Shown: positions 1 through 11,700 of the stretch, piece after piece
Numbering within the stretch: position 1 is the stretch's first letter
Layout: every line of letters begins with the position of its first letter
DNA from: Plecoglossus altivelis
Taxonomy: Eukaryota > Chordata > Actinopteri > Osmeriformes > Plecoglossidae
NCBI GenBank assembly: GCA_036571765.1
Contig: BROE01000001.1
Coordinates: 13,203,978 to 13,267,977, forward strand
Length of the DNA stretch: 64,000 bases
Direction: 5' to 3'
Translations under genes and position numbers: made by a program
Notes under the pieces: model-generated
The model's database searches: none
Told to the model about the DNA's origin: nothing
What the model saw: only the letters and a program-made list of their open reading frames with translations

Positions 1-1386
1 AGGGAGAGAGAGATTGAAAGAGAGAGGAGAGGAAAGAGAGACCAAGAGAGATTGTAAGAGAGAGGAGAGGAGAGGAGATAGGAGAGAGAGGCAAACTCAG
101 GAGAATCTTCCAGTCTTAGTGTCTTAGTGGTGTCTGATGATGTAATTGCACACCTACATTCACACCCATATATCCCAGGATACTGCATCTGCAGTGTCAT
201 GGTACAGTTGAGCCAGTGGATTCAACACAGGCCGGAGCTAGTTCACTTCATAGAACTCCTTTTCACTTCCTGGAAGTTTTTAAAACTCGATTTGAGAATC
301 AGCTGAGCCAGAGGAATCGTTCATAGAAGGAGGACATCATCATCGATGTAATTATTTTTAACTTATCAAGTTTCTGCTTTCGTTTAGACCATTTCAGAGT
401 TGTGAAACCGGCAGAATTCACCAAAACAACAACCCTGTGTGTTTAAAAAAAACAAAAAGCAATGACCTGTTATGGTGATCTAAGACTGTCTGTTCCCAGT
501 TCTACAGTTATGATCTTGACCAGACTCAGGTCTGAGCCATCTCTGGCCGCTCTCACAGGGGAGGCTGAGTCACGCGTGTTTGTTGTTGTTTACGTTTGTC
601 TGGCTATGTACGGGGCTCGGGTCAAAGGTCACTCGCAAGCATAACCCGTGGCTTGTTGTGTTAGAAATGCGCATACTCACACACACACACACACAAATAG
701 ACAGAGTAAATTCATCACACCCTTCTCATTAGTGACGCTGTCAGACAGCCGTGAAATTGCCTCAGACTGATAGAGACCCGGTTCTCACACTCACTCTGTC
801 TAGAACCTTCTCGCTAAGTGTGTTTGACAACCCAACACACACACACACACACATACACACATACATACACACATACATACACACACACACATACATACAC
901 ACATACACATACACTTATACACACACATACACACACACATACATACACACATACACATACACTAATACACACACATACATACACACACACATACATACAC
1001 ACACACATACACACACATACACAAACTCTGTCTCGCTCCACTATCTCACCCTCCAGGAATCAAAAGAAAAACAATGCAGACTAAAGTAGCCATCTTGTTT
1101 TTTCTTTTTTTGAAACAACCACCACAGTTACAAAAGGCTTTTCTCAACAGACGTTCTGACCGGGCAGAAATATTGTTTTAGAGGAGGAGGAAAAAAAGAA
1201 ATCTCTTAACTTAAAACCAAACTGTCCAACTCTTAACTTCTCCCCCACTTCCAGCCCCATTATCGGTCTCCCTTCACACCGCTCTACCTGTGATTAGCCC
1301 CTCTACACCTCAGGTCGGGGCTCTGGTAGCTGCGGGGGCGTGTGATGGTGGCCTCCTCTCACACAAGTGCGTCTCTGTGTCTCCAG
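1..1386. other. NRP1 intron, 3' part
   Basis: No exon recognised. The stretch opens with a GA-rich tract (1-90) and contains a (CA)n/(CATA)n microsatellite at about 835-1028. It ends in the acceptor (ctccag) of the first visible NRP1 exon. The preceding b1 exon, expected to end just before VDLGF, is not present. Confidence 0.6.
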
Positions 1387-1542
1387 GTGGATCTGGGGTT
1401 CCTTCGCTTTGTCTCGGCCGTGGGAACCCAGGGAGCCATCTCCAAGGAGACCAAGAAGCATTACTTTGTACGCTCCTACAAGGTGGACGTGAGCTCCAAT
1501 GGAGAAGACTGGGTCACAGTGAAGGAGGGCTCCAAGCAGAAG
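1387..1542 (+). CDS. nrp1: NRP1 exon: b1 domain, middle
   Basis: Fifty-two codons in phase 0 at both ends, reading VDLGFLRFVSAVGTQG onward and including SNGEDW. This is the core of the first F5/8C (discoidin) domain, which contributes the VEGF/semaphorin C-terminal-Arg pocket. Acceptor ctccag/gtg, donor aag/gtagaa. Confidence 0.95.
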
Positions 1543-4500
1543 GTAGAACGCTCGGACTCGGAACCTTCTTGAACCTTCTAGAACAGGGTTGTCAAACCCT
1601 GGGTCCTCGAGGGCCGCTGTCCTGAAAGTTTGGGATGTTTCACTGCTCCAGCACACCTGATTCTAATGAATGGGTTGTAACAAGTTATGTGGAAGCCTGG
1701 TAATGACCATTGTTTAGCATGGGGTGTGCTGGAGCAGGGAAACAGCTAAACCTGTCAGGACAGCGGCTCTCAAGGACCAGGTTCTGGAAACACACCCCTG
1801 TTCTAGAAAGAGAGAAATCCTGTGTGCCTCGTGGTGGACCGGTCAGTGTCTAGCGGTGGCTGACGTTCTGTTCTCTGCGTGGGTTCCAGATCTTCGAGGG
1901 GAACCACAACCCCACGGACGAGGCCCGCAGCTTCCTGCCCAAGCAGACCCTGGCTCGCTACGTCCGCATCCGGCCCATGTCCTGGGAGCAGGGCATCTGC
2001 ATGCGCTTCGAAGTGTACGGCTGCAGGACGTCAGGTTAGTCTCCTGGCCGCTCTCTCTCGCACACACACACCCCCCTACACACTCGCACACACACTCAAG
2101 CACACACACACACTCACCCCACCTACACACAAGCACACACTCAAGCACACACACACACTCACTTTAGCGTGAGTCTGGATGCACTGTACTATGGTTCCTC
2201 AGCGTCCAATTTGTGACACAACCCTGAAAACAAGCGTCCCCCTCATTAACCCCGCCCTCCCTCACTAACCCCGCCCTCCCTCCCTCCTCAGACTACCCGT
2301 GCTCTGGGATGCTGGGCATGCTCTCTGGCCAGATCGCCGACGGCCAGATCAGCGCTTCGTCTCACGCCGAGCGGGATTGGGTGGCGGAGAACGCCCGTCT
2401 GTTGACGGGGCGGGCGGGCTGGACCGGGAAGCAAACCCAACAGCCCTTCAGGAATGAGTGGCTGCAGGTGGACCTGGGCCAGGAGAAGGTGCTGACTGGG
2501 TTAGTGGTGCAGGGCGGCAGGCACCGGGACAAGAATGTGTTCATGAAGCGGTTCAGGGTGGGTCACAGCCTTGACGGGACGGACTGGACCATGGTGAAGG
2601 AGGAGAACGGAAACAAGTCCAAGGTAGAGAAGTTTGTGTGTGTGTGTGAGTGTACCTGTGTGTGTGTGCCTGTGTGTGAGTGTGTGCCTGTGTGTGTGCC
2701 TGTGTGTGTACCTGTGTGTGTGTACCTGTGTGTGTGTACCTGTGTGAGTGTACCTGTGTGTACCTGTGTGTGTGAGTGTGTGTGTGTGCCTGTGTTTGAG
2801 TGTACCTGTGTGTGAGTGTACCTGTGTGTGAGTGTACCTGTGCGTGTGAGTGTGTGTGTACCTGTGTGTGTGTGTGTGTCTGGTCTTGTGGGGACCTTAT
2901 GTCCTTACAAGTATAGTTGGTTCATTAGTTTGCTAGTTAATTTGTTTCAAGATCAGTATCGTAAACGACTACAAAATGAATTAATCCTTTATCGGTTGGT
3001 TGCTTCGTTGATTAATCAGTTGGTTGAGTCAGGCTTTCATTCAGAGACTTGATTGAATTAACGCACACACGCACCTAACACATACACACACGGTTGCACG
3101 CACACAGGCACCTAACACATACACACACGGTTGCACGCACACAGGCACCTAACACATACACACACAAACAAAAACACAAACACACAAACACAAAACACAC
3201 ACACACACCCCCACACACACACAACACAACACACACTCCTCCCACACACACACACTCCCCCCCACACACACACAGACACACACACCCCTCCCACACAGAC
3301 ACACACCACACACACCCCACACACCCCTCCCACACTCACACCAGACACACCCTGCACACCGCCACACACACACAGACCACACACACCCCTCCCCCCACAC
3401 ACACACATACACATTCTCACACACGCTCACACATGTACACACATCTCTGTCTGTTTCAGACACACACACCCCCCCCCATACACACACAGCCCGCCAACCA
3501 CAACACTGTCACACCACCCCCCCCACACACAACACACACACACACCCACACACACACACACACCCCTCCCACACCCCCACACACACCAGCCCAGTGTCCG
3601 TGCCTCTCTGCTTCTGTCCTCACACCCGCTCCTCCAGATGGTTGTGTGATCCTGTCTGAGACGAGCTCCTTTCCCACTTCCTGTCTCTGCCTCTCTCGCA
3701 ACCAGCAGGCTTCAAACATCCACAGGAAGCATGTCTGCTGTGGCCCCACACACACAACACACACACACAGACACGACACACACGGCTCACACCGCTTCAC
3801 AAACAAACTCCCGACACGTACGCACCCGCTACACACCCTTCCACACACACCCAGCACGCAGCAGTAGGCTTATGAAGTACTTCCACGCCAGGATTCCCTT
3901 TGATAGAAGGTTCCAGAATGAAACATAAGAAGTCCAGAGCGGGCTAGCAGTGGTGTCAGGGGATGTTGCTAGCTCAACACGACAGGGGATAACACTGTTC
4001 ATATGTCCTCTGACTGATGAGGAGAGACCAGACTGCCTTTTAGATAGGCGTGCACGCCATTCAAATACATTCAGCTCTTTCAGGGCTTTTTATGGACTCG
4101 CGGCTTTTAATCTATTTCTCATTTGACCTCTGACCTCTCCTCTCTAATTATCCTCCCCTGTCCTTTCCCCCCTCCCCTTCCCTCCCCCTCCCTCCTTCCT
4201 CCTCCTTCACCTTCTGTCTCCCCTTCCTCCTTCCCTCTCCCCTCTCCTTCCTCCCCCCCCCTCCCCTTCTCCTGTCCTCACCTTCTGTCTCCCCTCTCCT
4301 CCTCGCCTCCTTCTCCTCTCCTTCACCTCTGTCTCCCCTCTCCTCCTTCCCCTCAGATCTTCATAGGTAATCAGAACCACGACACCCCCGAGCTGCGGGC
4401 TTTAGGACCCCTGCGGTCACGTTACGTGCGGGTGTACCCGGAGAGAGCCACCACAGAGGGGGTGGGCTTGAGGCTGGAGCTCCTGGGGTGTGACATCCAG

Positions 4501-6132
4501 GGTAAGCCAGCCTGAACCAGCCACACCAGCAAGTCTAAACCAGTCATACCAGCTGGCATGAACCAGTCATAGCAGCAAGTCTGAACCAGTCACACCGGCT
4601 GGCATGAACCAGTCATACCAGCTGGCATGAACCAGTCATAGCAGCAAGTCTGAACCAGTCATACCAGCTGGCATGAACCAGTCATAGCAGCAAGTCTGAA
4701 CCAGTCATACCAGCTGGCATGAACCAGTCATATCAACTGGCATGAACCAGTCATAACAGCCGGCATGAACCAGTCACACCAGCAAGTCTGAACCAGTCAC
4801 ACCGGCTGGCATGAACCAGTCATACCAGCTGGCATGAACCAGTCACACCAGCGAGTCTGAACCAGTCACACCGGCTGGCATGAACCAGTCATACCAGCAA
4901 GTCTGAACCAGTCATACCAGCTGGCATGAACCAGTCATACCAGCTGGCATGAACCAGTCATATCAACTGGCATGAACCAGTCATAACAGCTGGCATGAAC
5001 CAGTCACACCAGCCATAAGTCAGCCAGACAGCTGCAATTAGCCAGCCAACTAGTCTGTGTCAATCAGAAAGAGAGAGAGAGAGAGTGTGTCAACCTGAGT
5101 CTGGCATGGGAATCAGATTCCCCTGGAGGGAGCAAGATAAGAATCAGTTGAAAGCGTCTTTGTTGTGAGAGCCGAGAGAGAATGGAGAGGAGGGAGGAGG
5201 AGGAGGGCGATAAGGGCGGTACGAGGTTAGCGGAGGAGAGGGACGGAGAGGAGGGGAGGAGGGTGGAGAGGAAAGGAGAGAAAGAAGAGCTAGAGGGTAA
5301 AGAAAGTAGAAAAGCCCTCAGGCGGAGGCGGAGGAAATGCTGGGGCGTGGAGGAGAGAGGGGAGAGGGGATGAGGGAGGCAAAGGAGAGGGGTGGAAAGA
5401 GAGGGAAGGGAGGAAGGAAAGGGGAGAAGAGGGGAAGAGAAGGGGAGGAGAGGGGAAGGAAGATGAGAGGGAGGGGCGGAGGGGGAGTGGTGAAGAGAGT
5501 AAGTGGGAGGAGAGGGAGGGGAGGAAAGAGAGGGAGGAGAGGAGGGAGAGAAGGAGGAAGGAGGGGGATGAGAGGGGAGGAGAGAGAGGGGATGAAGGGG
5601 GAGGGGATGAGAGGGGAATACGGCAGCTCAAGACTTGGTTCTCTCTATCTGTCCAGATGAAGTACGGTTCCGACTTCAAATAGAGAGAGCAACACAGCAG
5701 ACAGGCAGGCAGCCACACACGCACACACACTTTTCAGAACGCTCACAATATGGTGAGCTTGTCTCTGAGGGAAACCTGCATTCTGTTGTTCCACAGGTCC
5801 AGGCACACACACACACACACACACACAACACCACTACACACACACACACTTTAGAGGTTGCGTGAGCAAGCTTGTTTTATTACAATCTCCAAGCTTCAAG
5901 CCTTGATGATGACATAGTCTGATGCTTCATCACACAGGTTTACAGTTAACTGTCACCAGGCATTACAGTGATGACAGCTACCAACACAACAACACCGCTT
6001 CCATATCTAATCTCTGCCCTCTTTCTCTGCAAACTCTTTCTTTTTTCTCTCTCCCTTTCTTTTTCAATTCTCCCCTGCCTACTCCTCCCTCTCGTCTCTC
6101 TCCTTTCTTTTTATCAATTCTACTCACGGCTT

Positions 6133-6173
<41 letters not shown>

Positions 6174-8670
6174 CTCTCTCCCTTCCTTCTTTTTTCTTCT
6201 CACATCACTCTTTCCTCTCTCTCTCCCCTTTCTTTTTTCAATTCTCTGCGTCTCTCGCTCTCTCTCTCTCTCTCTGTGTCTCTCTGTCTCCAGAGCCCAC
6301 AACTCTAGCTCCGCCCACCACGGCTGTTGTGACCACGTTTGGAGCGACCACGTTTGGAGCGACCACCAACCCGACCGTGACCGTATCCGGCTCGTCCACG
6401 ACCACGGAGGGCTGCGATGGGGCGCAGGTCAGCTGCTATGGCAACACGGAGACGCCAGACCATGACGACGCCACAGGTACAAACATATACATGTATACAC
6501 AGAGCACAGTAATACATACAAACACCGTATATTACACCACCATATATACCCACTCACATGCACATGTATACATGTCCCCACTCACACACGTGCACACACA
6601 CATACACACACACATGTACACACACACACGTACACACACGTACACATACACACACACACACGTACACACACACTACATAAGTCAGCCAGCAGGCTGCAAT
6701 TTAGCCAGCCAACCTATTCGTGTCAATCAAAGAGAGAGAGAGAGAGTGTGTCAACCTGAGTCTGGCATGGGAATCAGATTCCCCTGGAGGGAGCAAGATA
6801 AGAATCAGTTGAAAGCGTCTTTGTTGTGGAGGAGCCGAGAGAAGAGGAAAGGAGAGGAGGAGAGGAGAGGGGAGGAGGGGATAAGGGCGGACGAGGTTAG
6901 AGGAGAGAAGAGGGAAGGAGAGGAGGGGAGGAGGGGAGAGGAAAAGGAGAGAAGAAAGAGACTAGAGGTAAAGAAGAGTAGAAGCACTCAGGACAGGAGG
7001 GGAGGAAATGTGAGGGGTGGAGGAGAGAGGGGGAGAAGGGAAGGAGGGAGAGAAGGAGAGGCGTTGACAAAAGAAGGGGAGAGGGGAGGAAGGAAAGGGG
7101 AGAAGAGGGAAGAGAAAGGGGAGGAGAGGGGAAGGAAGAGAGTGGAGGAGCGGAGGGGAGAGGAAGAGAGTAGGGGAGGAGAGGGGAGGGAGGAAAAGAG
7201 AGGGGGGAGGAGAGGAAGGAGAGAAGAGAGAGAAGGGATGAGAGGGGAGGAGAGAGAGGGGATGAGAGGGAGGGGGCCAGGGATGAGAGGGGATACGGCA
7301 GCTCATAGACTGTGGTTCTCTCTATCTGTCCTAGATCAATACGGTTCCACTTCAAAGAGAGAGCATAAAAGCACAAGGCAGCATGCACACATCACGCACA
7401 CACAACTTCAAACGCTCACAATATGGTGAGCTTGTCTCTGAGGGAAACCTGCATTCTGTTGTTCCACAGGTGCCAGCACACACCACACATCACACACACA
7501 CAACCACAACATACACACACCACACAACACTTCTAGACGGCCTGCGTTTGAGCAAGCTTGTTTTATTACAATCTCCAAGCTTCAAGCCTTGATGATGACA
7601 TAGTCTGATGCTTCATCACACAGGTTTACAGTTAACTGTCACCAGGCATTACAGTGATGACAGCTACCAACACAACAACACCGCTTCCATATCTAATCTC
7701 TGCCTCTTTCTTCAACTCTTTCTTTCTCCTCTCCCCGTTCTTTTTCATTCTCCCATCCCTCTCTCGCCCTCCTCTCTTCCCCCTTTCTTTTTTCATTCTT
7801 ACTCACCCGCTTTCTCTCTCCCTCCTCCTCTCTCTCTCCTCTCTACTCCTCTCTCCCTCTCCTCCCTTCCCTTTCATTTTTCAATCTCACTCCATCATTT
7901 CCCTCCTCTCCTCTCCCTTTCTTTTTATTCCCTCTCTCTCCTGCTCCTCTCTCCCTCTCTGTGTCTCCGCTCCAGAGCCCACAACTCTAGCTCCGCCCAC
8001 CACGGCTGTTGTGACCACGTTTGGAGCGACCACGTTTGGAGCGACCACCAACCCGACCGTGACCGTGTCCGGCTCGTCCACGACCACGGAGGGCTGCGAT
8101 GGGGCGCAGGTCAGCTGCTATGGCAACACGGAGACGCCAGACCATGACGACGCCACAGGTACAAACATATACATGTATACACACACAAACACAAACGATA
8201 CATACAAAACACCTTATACATACCACACACAACTATATACCCACCCACATCACACATGTACTACCATCCCCACTCCACACACGTGCAACACACACATACA
8301 CACACACAGTGCAACAACACACAACGCTACAACACACGTAACACATACACACCACACAACACACACAAACACACTCACATCCCTAGGCAGGTAATAGCAA
8401 CGTTGCTAGGAACAGCTGTCTGTGAAAGGCCCTCACCCCCGAGCCTCCATATTACAGCAACGATGCTTCCCAACATGGGAGGAAGTGCTGCCTGGGGGTG
8501 TGACTGCTTCCCTGCAGGGGGCGGGGGGATGCGGGGGGCGGGGCACGCCCCGTTGCACCTGAAGGGCGACTTCTAACGGTCTGTGTCTGTGTCTTGACAG
8601 ACGGCACCACGGTGGCAGAACCTGTTCTGGACTTCATGCCAGGTAGGAAGGATGCCAAGCTGAGAGGACG

Positions 8671-8701
<31 letters not shown>

Positions 8702-11700
8702 TGTCTCTCTCATGTCTGTCTCTCTCTTTCTCTTTCAGTCTCTCGCTGTCTCTTTCTCTCTCTTTTGGTCTCTCTCTCATTCAGTCTCTCTTTCAGTCTC
8801 TTTCTGTCTATCTTTCGTCTTCCCCTCAGTCTCTCTCTTGCGGTGACTCTCTTTGTATCTCTGTCTCTTAGTCTCTCTCAGTCTCTCTCTCTCGGGCTCT
8901 CTCTCTCTCTCTCTCTCTCTGAGTAAAGTCTGGATGTATTGTGGAAGATAAATGCCTCCCTATCTATTTGGTCGCCATTCTGAGAACAAGCACCAACAAA
9001 ACAATAAAACAGACTAAAAGGGTAAAGGTGGGAAGGGCTACGATTCAGTCCTGTCTACCAGCTCAATTTAGCTTCAGATTGGAGAGAGAGTGAGGGTGGA
9101 AGAGAGGGGGGAGAGAGGGGGGGGAGGAAGAGAGAGGGGGGGAGAGAGAGAGAAGGTATAAATGTATTTATTCCTGTTGCCTGCTTCAGTCTGGAGGTGT
9201 TCTGGTTCTGGTTCTGGTTCCACACTCAGAGGACCCTCCTACTTCCTGATTCCGAACAGATGTATCCAATCTGCGTCGTTTGAAATTTAGACGCTTTCTT
9301 TTCCTTACAATAAGAGGGGGAAAACCTGCTCGCTTTCCCTCACACACTGGATTTACATGCCAGACTGGGTAGATTCTGTCATTCCAAACAAGCAACCTTT
9401 AGGTGCTAATTTCGAGCTCTTGGACAATCTAAAGCAGCATACTTGGTAGTTGATCTGCGTTGTGTTGTCATTTCAGCGTACCTGTGGTTCGCCTGCGACT
9501 TCGGCTGGGCAGACAACCCCTCCTTCTGTGGTTGGACGCCGGAGGAGGAAACGGGAGCCGATTGGTTGATTCAAACCAGCGAAACACCCATGGTGCGAAA
9601 AGGACCCATTCTGGACCATACAGGTGAGCGCTCCAGAAAGCCCTTTTACAGTAAACAACAAAACAAATATAAGGAGCAAAGCCAGCAGAGATATGCAGCA
9701 TTTCATTTACATTGAAATGCTTTCCAACAAGAACATGATCTTCATCGAACAAACCTCTCAAACGCTCACGTTGTGTTTTATCGCCACCTACAGGCGGGCG
9801 AGGGAACTTCATCTACATGCAGCTTCCTGATGTAATCCAGCGAAAGGAGGAAGAGGAGGAGGAGGAGGAAGAGAGGGAGGAGGAGGAGAGACAGAGGGTG
9901 GCCAGGCTTGGCAGTCCCCCGGTTACATCCCCAGACAGCGACCTGTGCATGTCTTTCTGGTACCACATGTTTGGTGGGCACGCGGGCAGCCTGCGCATCA
10001 AACAGCGCCGAGAGGGGGGCCGAGAGGGGGGCCGGGCCGAGGCCCTGCTCTGGACGGTGAACGGACACCAGGGGAGCGGCTGGAGAGAGGGCCGGGTTCT
10101 GGTGCCGAGATCCAGCTCATCCTTTCAGGTAGGGGTCCCCATGTTGTCCATGTTCTGTAACCAGCTGGGGGTTCAGCTGGGCGTTTAGCTGGGCTTAGGA
10201 GTTGCTGTTTTCAAGTGGTGACATTGAGGTGTGTGTGTTGATTCAGGTTGTGACATTGAGGTGTGTGTCTTGCTGTGTTCAGGTGGTGATTGAGGTGTGT
10301 GTCTTGCTGTGTTCAGGTGGTGATTGAGGTGTGTGTCTTGCTGTGTTCAGGTGGTGATTGAGGTATGTCTTGCTGTGTTCAGGTGGTGATCGAGGGCGTG
10401 GGAGACAGGAGGAGCACAGGTCACATTGCTGTGGACAACATCAAGATCCTAGACGGTTTCAGCGTGGAGGACTGTAAAGGTGAGGATGACTGGAAATGTG
10501 ACTTGCTCTCATCTCCCACACTGGACCCATCTGAAGGATGACTGTCCAGCAGGAGGATCTCCTCTTCTCACTCCTCTCTCCTTCTCTAGTCTCCTCTCTC
10601 CTCCTGTACTCACTCCTCTCCTCTCGCCTCCTGTCCTCACTCCTCTCCTCCTCACCCCACTCCCCTCCTCTCCTCTCTCCTCCTCTGCTCTCTCATCTCC
10701 TCTCCTCCTCACCCCACTCCTCTCCTCTCCTCTCTCCTCCTCTCTCATTTCCTCTCCTCCTCATCCCACTCCTCTCCTCTCTCCTTTCTCATCTCCTCCT
10801 CACCTCACTCCTTGAACATCATCTCCCACCCTGGACCCATCTGAAGGAAGACTGTCCAGCAGGAGTATCTCCTCTGCTCTTGTTGTGTGCCACTCTGTAA
10901 ACTTGTCAGGGAAGAAGAACGTGATCGGTGAACGTTTTGTTTCTTTCTTCTCTTCATCCAGACATCACGCCCACGTTCCCTCCAACTGAGATCTTCATCT
11001 TGCGTGAGTAGTTAAGAATTTCGTGTCCTTAGGGGTGGGAAGGTGTACATGAATTCCTGTTTGTGTGTGTGTATGTGTACTGTTTAATACTTGTGTGTGC
11101 ACATATGGTGCACGCACACATACACCTCTAGTCAAACGTTTGGACACATTGTTCCATTTCTTTGAATGGGAGGTTGTGTCCAAACGTTTGACTGGTTGTG
11201 TATATGTACGTATACCATATGTGCTCACACACTCATTAAACAGTACACATACACATGAAGGTGTGTATGCACGTGTGTGTTCACGTGTGTTTGCCTGCTT
11301 GCGTGTGTATACGTGTGTGTGTTACCTTGTTTAGCCCCCAAAGGCTGTCTAACCATGCCTCCCTCTCTCTCTTTCCTTCACTCCTTCCCTCCCTCCCTCC
11401 CTCCCTCCCTCTCACTCACTCTCTCCTTCCCTGCCTCCGTCCCTCTCTCCCTCTCTCTTTCCCTCCCTCCCTCTCTCCCCCTCCCTCCCTCTCTCCTTCC
11501 CTCCATTCCTCTCTCCCTCCCTCTCTCCTTCCCTCCCTCTCTCTTTCCCTCCCTCTCTCCTTCCCTCTCTCCTTCCCTCCCTCCAGCTATGGACACTTTC
11601 TCCCAGGAGACCAATGAGCTTGGGGGTCCGGGCAACATGCTGAAGACTCTGGACCCCATCCTCATTACCATCATCGCCATGAGCGCCCTTGGCGTGTTCC

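Noticed and set aside
3094..3867. 257-codon His/Thr-rich open frame
   Set aside because: Pure (CA)n-type repeat in an NRP1 intron; open frames occur on both strands.
6329..7429. 366-codon open frame
   Set aside because: Begins inside the NRP1 linker exon and then reads through the donor into CA and GA repeats; not one protein.
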